A stretch of 64,000 bases of DNA from Desulfuromonadales bacterium (GTDB taxonomy: Bacteria; Desulfobacterota; Desulfuromonadia; Geobacterales; Pseudopelobacteraceae): NCBI GenBank assembly GCA_016650295.1, contig JAENWA010000063.1, positions 20,084-84,083 on the forward strand, written 5' to 3'. The notes under the pieces were generated by a model. That model worked only from the letters and a program-made list of their open reading frames with translations. It had not been told where the DNA came from and did no database searches. The position numbers were made by a program, and so were the translations under genes. Shown in pieces: positions 53,358-61,064 of this stretch (position 1 is the stretch's first letter; the number at the start of each line of letters is the position of its first letter).

Positions 53358-55784
53358 TTAGTTGTTTCTCCTTGTCTGCCAGCCTGCAACGGCCGCCTGT
53401 CCGAGGGCTATGCAGCCGTCGTTGGGAGGCGTCAGGCGGTGGGTGAAAACCTGTAAACCCTGTTGAGTCAAAGCAGTATATATCATTTCCGTCAAAAGGC
53501 GATTCTGAAAAACTCCGCCGGACAGAACAATCCGGTCAAGCCCCGATTCAGCAGCAATACGGGTGCAAGTTTCGGTGGCGGCCTGCGCCACGGAAGCGTG
53601 GAAGCTCCAGGCGATGGTCGCTGTTGAAACACCCGCCTGCAGCTGTGCCAGAATGGCCGGGAACAGGCCGCTGAAGTCGACCTGCAGAGGCTGTTCAGCA
53701 CTGTATTTCAGTTCGTACGGCAGTGCCGGACCGTCATCAGCCTTCTCTGCCAGGGCCTCCAGTTCAATGGCGGCCTGGCCGTCATACGACACAAAATGTC
53801 GTATGTTCAGCAGGGCGGCCACGGCATCGAACAGTCGGCCGCAACTTGATGTGAGCGGTGAATTGATGCCCTTCTCCAGCATGCTGAAAAAGAGCTCTTT
53901 CTCCGCTGTCGAAAGGTGCCCGGCAATCCGATGATTCAGCACAAAAGCGGCTTCACCCACTGCCTGGTACAGGTATGCCAGTGCCATCCGCCAGGGTTCA
54001 CGGACTGCTGCGTCACCGCCCGGCAGGCCTATCTGCCGGAAATGACCGGCGCGCCGGAAACCGTTGTAACCACCGATCAGAAATTCGCCGCCCCAGATTG
54101 TCCCGTCGGAACCATACCCGGTCCCGTCGAAAATCAGGCCGATGGTCTCGCCTTCCAGACCGTTCTCTGCCATGCAGGCCGCCAGATGGGCGTGGTGGTG
54201 CTGGACTTTGACCAGCGGAAGCCGTGACTCATCGGCATAGACCGAAGAGAGGTAATCCGGGTGCAGATCACAGGCGACGGTTTCCGGCACAAACTCCAGC
54301 AGTCGGCTCATATGCTGAATCGTCTGACGGAATGTGTCATAGGTCGTATCGCTTTGCAGATCACCGATGTGCTGGCTGAGGAATGCCTGACGCCCCTTGA
54401 CAATACAGACAGCGCTTTTCAGTTCGGCACCGACAGCCAGGACAGGCGGGCTCCGGAAAGGGAGCAGGATTGCACGGGGCGCATAGCCGCGTGCGCGACG
54501 GTAAAAGAGCGGCCTCTCCTGGAAGACGCGTATGACCGAGTCATCGCTGCGGGTATGAATCGGGCGGTCATGCAGCAGAAAACAGTCGGCAATACCGGAC
54601 AGCCGCTGCAGGGCATCGGCGTCCTGAAAGGCGATCGGTTCGTCGGACAGGTTGGCGCTGGTCATGACAAGTGCTGTAAAGTTGTGCCGGTGGTCCCTCA
54701 TCCTATCCCTCTCCCAGGGGGCGAGGGAACTCATTTCACCCTCTCCCTGGGGGAGAGGGTGGCCAAAGGGTGGGTGAGGGGAAAATAACAGGTGATGGAT
54801 CGGCGTGTAGGGCAGCATCAGGCCGAGCAGGGAGTTGCCGGGAGCCACCAGTGCTGAGACCGGACAGTCTGTGCCCCGGCGGACAATGACGATCGGGCTT
54901 TCCGGTGACGCCAGAAGCCGCTCTTCCATGTCATCGAGCCGAGCCATGCCGCGTGCGGCCTCCAGATTGGGCACCATGACAGCGAACGGTTTTTCGTCGC
55001 GCTGCTTGCGTTCCCGCAGACGTGCGACCGCATCCGTGTTGCAGGCATCCACAACCAGGTGGTATCCGCCGATGCCCTTGACCGCCACAATTGCGCCCGT
55101 TTTCAGCAGATCAATGGTCTGAAGGATGGCGTCATCCCCCCTCCCAACCTCTCCCCGCTGGGTGGAGGAGTCATGCTCCCTCCCCAGGAGGGGGAGGGTT
55201 GGGGAGGGGGATTGTATCAGCCTCACCTGCGGGCCGCAGACCGGACAGGCCACCGGCTGGGCGTGAAAGCGCCTGTCCAGCGGGTCATGGTACTCTCGCA
55301 GGCAGTCCGGACAGAGCGGAAAACCGGCCATGGTTGTATTGGGGCGGTCGTAGGGGATAGCGGTGATGATGCTGTAACGGGGGCCGCAGTTGGTGCAGGT
55401 GATGAACGGATAGCGGTAGCGCCGGTCGGCCGGATCGAACAACTCCCGCAGGCAGCCGCTGCAGAGGGCGGCATCCGGGGCCACCTGGGTGGTGCATTGA
55501 TTGCTCGCGCCGCTTTCACGGATCGTAAAACCGTCTTCGCTGAAATCGTCAGGCAGGGACTGGTGCTGCAGGCCGGTGACTACCGCCAGGGGCGGGGCTT
55601 CGCTGCGGATGCGGCGGATGAAGTGCGCCAGCCGCTCTTCCGTGCCGCTGGCCTCGATCTGAACGCCTTCCGGGTTGTTGCGCACCCAGCCGTTCAGTCC
55701 CATCTCCCCGGCCAGACGGAAGACGAAGGGGCGGAAACCGACCCCCTGGACAATACCGGTAATGCTGATGGCCGTGCGGGCTAT
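53358..55784 (-). CDS. hypF: Carbamoyltransferase HypF, with two repeat-derived insertions and no standard start codon
   Basis: HypF makes the carbamoyl group that becomes cyanide. Domains in order: acylphosphatase (TGIVQGVGFRPFVFRLAGE), two zinc fingers (CSGC/CTNCG; CPDC/CPVCG), YrdC-like (KGIGGYHLVVDA) and Kae1-like (VQHHHAHLAACM; LSGGVFQNRLL). The acylphosphatase frame runs upstream to about 55796 but has no ATG, GTG or TTG; the first ATG (55703) would delete the catalytic loop. An ATA at 55784 follows AGGGGC at good spacing and overlaps the hypB stop. Two stretches (SPSPTLPLLGRE... near 55130-55215 and SPHPPFGHPLPQGEG... near 54697-54785) are GC-rich repeats read in frame. Confidence 0.9.
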   Translation of the reverse strand: MARTAISITGIVQGVGFRPFVFRLAGEMGLNGWVRNNPEGVQIEASGTEERLAHFIRRIRSEAPPLAVVTGLQHQSLPDDFSEDGFTIRESGASNQCTTQVAPDAALCSGCLRELFDPADRRYRYPFITCTNCGPRYSIITAIPYDRPNTTMAGFPLCPDCLREYHDPLDRRFHAQPVACPVCGPQVRLIQSPSPTLPLLGREHDSSTQRGEVGRGDDAILQTIDLLKTGAIVAVKGIGGYHLVVDACNTDAVARLRERKQRDEKPFAVMVPNLEAARGMARLDDMEERLLASPESPIVIVRRGTDCPVSALVAPGNSLLGLMLPYTPIHHLLFSPHPPFGHPLPQGEGEMSSLAPWERDRMRDHRHNFTALVMTSANLSDEPIAFQDADALQRLSGIADCFLLHDRPIHTRSDDSVIRVFQERPLFYRRARGYAPRAILLPFRSPPVLAVGAELKSAVCIVKGRQAFLSQHIGDLQSDTTYDTFRQTIQHMSRLLEFVPETVACDLHPDYLSSVYADESRLPLVKVQHHHAHLAACMAENGLEGETIGLIFDGTGYGSDGTIWGGEFLIGGYNGFRRAGHFRQIGLPGGDAAVREPWRMALAYLYQAVGEAAFVLNHRIAGHLSTAEKELFFSMLEKGINSPLTSSCGRLFDAVAALLNIRHFVSYDGQAAIELEALAEKADDGPALPYELKYSAEQPLQVDFSGLFPAILAQLQAGVSTATIAWSFHASVAQAATETCTRIAAESGLDRIVLSGGVFQNRLLTEMIYTALTQQGLQVFTHRLTPPNDGCIALGQAAVAGWQTRRNN
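54697..54785. repeat. GC-rich palindromic repeat in frame in hypF (insertion 2)
   Basis: CCCTCTCCCAGGGGGCGAGGG and, further on, CACCCTCTCCCTGGGGGAGAGGGTG form stems (each quoted only in part: the stem core is CCTCTCCC/GGGAGAGG). It adds about 30 residues between HHLLFS and ALVMTSANLSDEP. Confidence 0.85.
55128..55220. repeat. GC-rich palindromic repeat in frame in hypF (insertion 1)
   Basis: CCCCCTCCCAACCTCTCCCC at the left and GGGGGAGGGTTGGGGAGGGG at the right are inverted. It adds about 28 residues between the zinc fingers (VRLIQ) and the YrdC-like domain (AILQTIDLL). Confidence 0.88.
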
Positions 55785-56617
55785 CGGACTGCCCCTTCAC
55801 CCAGCCAGTTGTACCACGCGTCCATCCCTTCTCCGGTCCGGGCCGATATCTCAAATATGGTTATAGCCGGATTTACCCGCCGCGCGTATTCCTTGCACTT
55901 TTCCACATCAAAATCCAGGTGCGGCAGCAGATCGGTCTTGTTGAGCAGCATGACCGTCGAGTTGCGGAACATCTGGGGGTATTTGAGCGGTTTGTCCTCA
56001 CCCTCGGTCACCGAGAGGACCGCCACCTTGTGATGCTCACCCAGGTCAAAGGAGGCCGGACAGACCAGGTTACCGACATTTTCGATCATCAGGATATTCA
56101 GGTTGTCCAGGTCGAAACTCTCGGTGCCGTGCATGACCTGGTGGGCATCCAGGTGGCAGCCGGCGCCGGTATTGATCTGGCGCACCGGGACACCGGTGGC
56201 GGCGATACGCTGGGCGTCGTTGTCGGTTTGCTGATCGCCTTCGATTACGGCAAAGCTGAGTTTTCCGGCCAGATCCCGCAGGGTGCGTTCCAGCAGGGTC
56301 GTCTTGCCCGAGCCGGGCGAGCTGACCAGGTTGAGTACAAAGATGCCTTTGTCCTTGAACAGGGCACGGTTGAAGGAGGCCAGCCGGTTGTTTTTGGCCA
56401 GGATGTCCTCTTCAATGGCGATGACGGTGCGCTTGCCGTCTTTGTGGGCGTGGTGGTCATGTGCGTGATCATGTGGATGTTCATGGTCCTGTTCCTGGTC
56501 ATGGGAGTGTTTGTGGCCGTGTTTATGATCATGTTTGTGGTGAGAATGTTCCTGGCCGTCATGGTCATGAACATGGTTGAGTAGTTCGTCAGGGCTGCAG
56601 CCGCAGGTTGTGCACAT
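55781..56617 (-). CDS. hypB: Hydrogenase nickel incorporation GTPase HypB
   Basis: HypB delivers nickel with HypA. The 278-residue protein has the N-terminal CTTCGC metal site, a long His-rich stretch (about residues 15-58), P-loop SSPGSGKTTLLE, EGDQQTDNDA with switch Asp, IENVGNLVCP and LNKTDLLPHLD. It is the first gene of the hyp operon; hypA is not adjacent. Confidence 0.98.
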   Translation of the reverse strand: MCTTCGCSPDELLNHVHDHDGQEHSHHKHDHKHGHKHSHDQEQDHEHPHDHAHDHHAHKDGKRTVIAIEEDILAKNNRLASFNRALFKDKGIFVLNLVSSPGSGKTTLLERTLRDLAGKLSFAVIEGDQQTDNDAQRIAATGVPVRQINTGAGCHLDAHQVMHGTESFDLDNLNILMIENVGNLVCPASFDLGEHHKVAVLSVTEGEDKPLKYPQMFRNSTVMLLNKTDLLPHLDFDVEKCKEYARRVNPAITIFEISARTGEGMDAWYNWLGEGAVR

Positions 56618-56699
56618 AGGTTATCTCCCGTCAGGATAGTACCGCTAAAACTAGCAGGTTCTCGCGAGGGCTGCAAGTGCGTATACTCATGCGGACAGG

Positions 56700-56765
56700 T
56701 CACTTTTCTGCTTTGGCTTTAAAATGACGGTGCAACAGTGTCTGCACGGTTTTTGGTTCCATCAT
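56700..56765 (-). CDS. Possible 21-residue ORF at the edge of cassette array 2
   Basis: ATG at 56765 with TGGAGA upstream reads MMEPKTVQTLLHRHFKAKAEK (first 20 quoted would be too many to interpret; key part is VQTLLHRHFKAK) to TGA at 56700. It starts right after a cassette core box (GTTGGCA), so it may be the start of a truncated cassette gene. Confidence 0.3.
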   Translation of the reverse strand: MMEPKTVQTLLHRHFKAKAEK

Positions 56766-56782
56766 GTTCTCCAAATTATGTC

Positions 56783-56835
56783 TGCCAACGGTGCTGAGGC
56801 ACCAGCGACTTGACCGCTGATGCCGATGGTTGTCG
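56783..56835 (-). other. attC-like site 2a
   Basis: Minus-strand boxes are CGACAAC and GTTGGCA. The arms GGCATCAGCG and CGCTGGTGCC pair with single unpaired bases around a 7-base loop. It begins one base after the MepA-like stop codon. Confidence 0.75.
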
Positions 56836-57522
56836 CTACTTCTTGCAAGGCACGATGAAGTCAATATGGTAGTGTTCGTCATGCCTTACCCAAGGCTTTT
56901 TCTTTGAAAATGTCAGTTGAGCCTGAAGATCTTTTCCTTTTGACGTTTGGAATAGAAGCTTTTGAAGGTCGTTGTCGAAGATCACACGCCATATCTTCAC
57001 ACCGCCTAGATCAGCCGCTTTTTTCAGGGCAAGCAGGTGTTCAGCCATAGCTTCAAAATCGATTTTGTAGTTCTGGTATCTTCCGTCCGAGGTGAACTCG
57101 ATACTATAACCGAACTTGTTCAAAGGACTTATCGGGAGAGGGACTGACTTTCCGCTTTGATCAACGACAGGGACGAAGAAGTCAACTGAGAGACCATTTT
57201 GGTGGGTTTTGTGCGGGCGAAATCGCCCGCCATTTTTCCAGCCTGTTTCACCGTAAACATATTTTTTCTGGGGAAAGTTCTGCTGCAAGGATTTGTACGC
57301 GTCGAGAACAATCGCATATACTGAGCTATGCACGTAATTCCGGCCTGCAGCAACTCCAATGCGGCTATAGGCTGTAAAATTACTTCCAGAGCTTGGCAGT
57401 TGCCACGCCTTTTCAATCTTCCCTTTTTCCTGTGTTCCGTAGCAGATGCTCTGCTCCCGCTCACCGGCAAAGACAGAACTGGCGAGCAGAAGAAGAGCGA
57501 GTGTATGGGTTGCTATTTTCAT
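56836..57522 (-). CDS. MepA-like murein endopeptidase
   Basis: ATG at 57522 with AAGGATA upstream starts a signal peptide (ending VFAG). The 228-residue protein has FRPHKTHQNGLSVDFFVP and WVRHDEHYHIDF, matching the His/Asp zinc site of penicillin-insensitive murein endopeptidases. It would cut peptidoglycan cross-links. It fills one cassette of array 2. Its cell-wall target is inferred. Confidence 0.82.
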   Translation of the reverse strand: MKIATHTLALLLLASSVFAGEREQSICYGTQEKGKIEKAWQLPSSGSNFTAYSRIGVAAGRNYVHSSVYAIVLDAYKSLQQNFPQKKYVYGETGWKNGGRFRPHKTHQNGLSVDFFVPVVDQSGKSVPLPISPLNKFGYSIEFTSDGRYQNYKIDFEAMAEHLLALKKAADLGGVKIWRVIFDNDLQKLLFQTSKGKDLQAQLTFSKKKPWVRHDEHYHIDFIVPCKK

Positions 57523-57535
57523 TTTATCCTTATCG

Positions 57536-57586
57536 CGACAACGTAATAGCATCACCCGCTTGTCGGGTGCATAGCGTTGGTTATCC
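57536..57586 (-). other. attC-like site 2b
   Basis: Minus-strand boxes are GGATAAC and GTTGTCG. The arms CTATGCACCCG and GGGTGATGCTAT pair imperfectly around a short loop. Confidence 0.7.
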
Positions 57587-57615
57587 CTTTGGAGACCGTC
57601 GCAGGGAGGGGAGTC

Positions 57616-57801
57616 ATGGCAACATGCGAACAACATTGTGGCGAATATCCAATTTGGCTATGTGGTAGACCCGCGAAATGGGTTACTCCGTCAGATGGCA
57701 AAAACCGCAAACGTCCCGTATGTGGGATACATAGATTAAGCGTTGATAAATTTTATGCGCGGATTAACTCACCGCTCCGATGCTCTGAATTTAAGGGATA
57801 A
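57616..57801 (+). CDS. Small Cys-rich protein in a reversed cassette
   Basis: ATG at 57616 follows GGGAGGGGAG. The 61-residue protein has six Cys (TCEQHCGEYP; LCGRPAKWV; VCGIHR; RCSEFKG) in a pattern that suggests a small zinc-binding fold. It is read opposite to all other genes of array 2 and its stop codon lies in the GGATAAC box. No family was recognised. Confidence 0.6.
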   Translation: MATCEQHCGEYPIWLCGRPAKWVTPSDGKNRKRPVCGIHRLSVDKFYARINSPLRCSEFKG

Positions 57802-57852
57802 CGCCCAAAGCCTGACCGGCGGTTTCTTGGCCGGTCTTGGCGCTAGTTGGAC
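57796..57852 (-). other. attC-like site 2c
   Basis: Minus-strand boxes are GTCCAAC and GTTATCC. The arms AGCGCCAAGACCGGC and GCCGGTCAGGCTTTGGGCG pair with several unpaired bases. Confidence 0.75.
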
Positions 57853-57903
57853 ATTGTCATTCCTCAGCCTGATGTAAAGTTGCCGCCAAATGTTTTACAT
57901 ACG

Positions 57904-59175
57904 TTACTGCTCTACTCGCCTGAAGATTCGATATTGCACGAATATTAGACCTGCTATAGCCATGGTAACTACAACATAAAGCAGATACTTGTAACGCTCG
58001 GTGAAGGGAAGGCGAGCATTGTTGCCTGCAAATTTGGTGTTTGGACGCGGTTTGCTGAAGTTGGCCATTGGCAACTCGTCCAGCTTTTGCTTTGCAATAA
58101 GTCCGGCAAGATCATACTGGGGTTGTTGTGCCAGCGGATTGCCCCAGAAAAGGTACAGTTTCTGACCCGCTTGCTGTTTGAAAACCAGTAGTTTGCGATA
58201 ACCTTCGCCGTTCACACCGGTAACGGAAAGCGGTGGGCTGTCGAGATTCTTGAACACCAAGCGAAAATCTCTGGTCGCAACCTCCGGCATGTCGATAGCC
58301 AGCTGCGACTCATGCATTGTTGGTGTATCGAAACTAAAAACAGTCCCCTGTGCCCAACGCTCCCAGTCCCCTTTATCCCGTTTGATCTGTACCTCCACTG
58401 TGCGTTGAAAATTTCGCTCTGTCGTGGCAATAACCAAGCGATCAAGTGGAAATACCGCGTTCATGCGGACATCAATGCTGCTTTCTTTACGCGAAACGTT
58501 AAATTCTGGCTTATCAGTCTTCCCTTGAATCGTGTAAGTCTGCCCTTGGGAGTCATTTTCCTGGAATACTTTGACGTCGGTAATAGACAGTGGTTGCGCG
58601 TCGCCATTGGAAATTTTAAGTGCGAGATTGCGAAAACTAGCTTGAGGAAATGTAATGCGGGTGTGATGAAGTTTTTCTCCTCGATTTATGTCGAAAATAA
58701 CTCCATCTTTACGGAGGATGTTCCAGTTTTTGCCATCAGGACTGCCAAGAACCTGAACTTGCCGGGAGAAATCGGTTTCGGGGGTAATTATCTCCACTGC
58801 ATTGACACGAGCAGGTTGCTTGTCAATCAGCAGTTCAAGCCAGGTTTCTCCTATCTCGGTACGAGAGAGATTTCGCATCTGGGCTTGCAATTCTTCTTTT
58901 AGCTTCTCCGGCCTTCTCGATATGATTTGCCAGGGAACCTCCTCCTTCTTGTCCGTCACTATCCGTAAGTCGGCAAAAGGAGTTTTGGCGGTCACTTCGC
59001 CGAACAGGTGCGGTTCCAGATATACTCCTGCCAGACTCCCATTGCCTTTGACAGAAATTGTATCGAACTCGGCATACTTCTCCCAAAGGCGCTCATCGAA
59101 TGTTGAGCATAGACCTGCTGTTCCGCAAAGTAAAAGTAAGGCGCATAACAGCAAATAGGTTAGAAATTTTGTCAT
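57904..59175 (-). CDS. DUF3999 family exported protein
   Basis: The 423-residue protein has a signal peptide (ending GLC), a large beta-rich periplasmic part with repeated galactose-binding-like segments (VNAVEIITPETDFSRQVQVLG), and one C-terminal helix. DUF3999 genes usually lie beside DUF2339, as here with an ATGA overlap. The pair may form an envelope complex; the function is unknown. Confidence 0.82.
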   Translation of the reverse strand: MTKFLTYLLLCALLLLCGTAGLCSTFDERLWEKYAEFDTISVKGNGSLAGVYLEPHLFGEVTAKTPFADLRIVTDKKEEVPWQIISRRPEKLKEELQAQMRNLSRTEIGETWLELLIDKQPARVNAVEIITPETDFSRQVQVLGSPDGKNWNILRKDGVIFDINRGEKLHHTRITFPQASFRNLALKISNGDAQPLSITDVKVFQENDSQGQTYTIQGKTDKPEFNVSRKESSIDVRMNAVFPLDRLVIATTERNFQRTVEVQIKRDKGDWERWAQGTVFSFDTPTMHESQLAIDMPEVATRDFRLVFKNLDSPPLSVTGVNGEGYRKLLVFKQQAGQKLYLFWGNPLAQQPQYDLAGLIAKQKLDELPMANFSKPRPNTKFAGNNARLPFTERYKYLLYVVVTMAIAGLIFVQYRIFRRVEQ

Positions 59176-60968
59176 GGCTGGTCTTCTCCGAAGATGAAAT
59201 GTTTATATCTGTTATAGCCGTAGGACACGGCCAGCAGTAGCAGGCCAAGCACTATAAATGAGATGATGCGATAGAAGGTTTGCAGCGAGGACAGATCAAC
59301 AAAAAACACCTTCAATATCGTTGCACCCAAAAGCAGGATTCCCAGCACACGTGCTCCGCGAAGCCTTTTGAAGATACCTACTCCAATTAATAGTGATGCG
59401 TACAGTGCCCATAGGACTGAAAGTGAAAGCTGATAGGCATAGTGGGAAGAGCCCCAATTAAGAATTTGGCCGGGTGAGCGGAAACGGAAGAAGTCATGGA
59501 CCTCAGTCGATAGTAATGCCAGCGATAGGGCTTGAGAAATGATAAAGGTAATTTCGAGAACATAGCGCTCATTTGTGTCCAGTTTGTCCCGGTAGCGTGA
59601 TATGAAGCTTATGAGGACATAAAAACCAGCCACAGCCGCAGCACAGACCAGAAAACGACTATTGAAAATAGGAATAAAACGCTCAAACGGCTCCAGACAA
59701 AGAACAATATCATCAGAAAACCGGAATAGTACAAGCAACCCAAGCAGATAAGCTCCGCGACGTATCACAGGGAAATCGAGTCGAAGTCCGATCCAGCCCA
59801 AGGCTGCCATTTCGGCAGTCAAAGCGGGCATAATCCAGCGCTGCTCCAAAGCGACAAAGGTTGCTATAATAGTCAATATTACTGAAGCTGCTGCATAGGC
59901 GGCAATAGTCAAGCGTACTACAGGTGTGCGAAGCCTCACAAATTCGGCCAAGCCGATTTCACAACCTGCAAGGACTAAAGTGAAGACCTTTACTGGCCAA
60001 TTTGATTCCCAATGTTGCTGTGCGAAAAATGCCAGAAAGAAAAAAGCCGCTGAACCGAATATAACAACTTGATCTACTTTGGATTCTGCATTTTGGGAAT
60101 ACAGGCGGGAAGAAAGGATGTAGAGGTTATAGAAGACAAAAAACACTGCGATGATACCAAAGGCAAGCCAACGCTGATCATTGTTGTAAAATTCAGAATG
60201 CCAGCCGAAATATAGGAATACTGTGCCGAACAGGGAAGCTGCCACAAGTGAAGGCCATTGGCGGAAGCGGAGCATCAGCAGAGTACCTATGTCCAGCAGC
60301 AGTATATAGCCGAACAGAGTAAGCGGCTGGTTTTGCCCGGTTGAAAGCATGATTGGAGTAAGAAAACCACCAAGCAGGGCAATAGCAGCCAGAGAATAGG
60401 TCGAATATCGTATAGAGAGAGTCATTCCCGTGGACGTGATCGCCAACATGCCAGCTGTTGCCAGTGGCGCGGGAATCAGATGATAGAGCGCAAAGGCTGC
60501 ATACAGTGCCAAATACAGCACAGCCAGCCCTCCAGCACTTAACATCTGACCGTACAATCCCATGTACTTTTTTTTCTGAAGGTATTCTCCCGCACCGATA
60601 AAAGCGGCTCCACAGAAAATACCGAGCATGACACGTCCGGTTTCACCTATCAGTTTGTTGTCAAAAGAATATTTAAGGAAGAAAGCAACCCCGAAGAGGA
60701 TTGCCAGCACCCCGATTCGGCCAATCCATCGGGTGCCGATTGCATTTTCAAGTGATGAATCAGTCGGTTTGTTTAATTGTGTTTTTCGTTCGATTTTGGA
60801 GAAGGGAAATGATTGAGATGTGCTCAATTCCGTATTTTGCTGCGCTGTTACGTTTTCTTCGGTGGGTGGTTCTCCCTTTAACCTTGCTACTTCGGTTTCC
60901 AGAGTCATAACTCTCGTCAAGAGCACGTCAATACAGTGGTCGCGCTGTTCATCGGTTCGCATAGGCAT
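59172..60968 (-). CDS. DUF2339 multi-spanning membrane protein
   Basis: The 598-residue protein starts with a short coiled coil (DVLLTRVMTLETEVARLKG), then about 16 or more membrane helices, the DUF2339 pattern. Early helices carry IGRIGVLAILFGVAFFLKYSF. SD GAGGGT precedes ATG. It shares a cassette of more than 3 kb with DUF3999, large for an integron cassette. Confidence 0.83.
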   Translation of the reverse strand: MPMRTDEQRDHCIDVLLTRVMTLETEVARLKGEPPTEENVTAQQNTELSTSQSFPFSKIERKTQLNKPTDSSLENAIGTRWIGRIGVLAILFGVAFFLKYSFDNKLIGETGRVMLGIFCGAAFIGAGEYLQKKKYMGLYGQMLSAGGLAVLYLALYAAFALYHLIPAPLATAGMLAITSTGMTLSIRYSTYSLAAIALLGGFLTPIMLSTGQNQPLTLFGYILLLDIGTLLMLRFRQWPSLVAASLFGTVFLYFGWHSEFYNNDQRWLAFGIIAVFFVFYNLYILSSRLYSQNAESKVDQVVIFGSAAFFFLAFFAQQHWESNWPVKVFTLVLAGCEIGLAEFVRLRTPVVRLTIAAYAAASVILTIIATFVALEQRWIMPALTAEMAALGWIGLRLDFPVIRRGAYLLGLLVLFRFSDDIVLCLEPFERFIPIFNSRFLVCAAAVAGFYVLISFISRYRDKLDTNERYVLEITFIISQALSLALLSTEVHDFFRFRSPGQILNWGSSHYAYQLSLSVLWALYASLLIGVGIFKRLRGARVLGILLLGATILKVFFVDLSSLQTFYRIISFIVLGLLLLAVSYGYNRYKHFIFGEDQP

Positions 60969-60997
60969 TACACCCTCGAAGTTAATTTATTTATTTT

Positions 60998-61052
60998 GTT
61001 CAACGGTGTGGGCGGTGAGCTGCTTTTCACTGCTCCACCGTCCTGGTTAGGC
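60998..61052 (-). other. attC-like site 2d
   Basis: Minus-strand boxes are GCCTAAC and GTTGAAC, both matching RYYYAAC/GTTRRRY exactly. The arms GGACGGTGGAGC and GCTCACCGCCC pair with unpaired bases around an 11-base loop. It starts 12 bases after the upstream stop codon. This is the clearest attC-like site. Confidence 0.82.
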
Positions 61053-61064
61053 ACTGCGTCAAAT

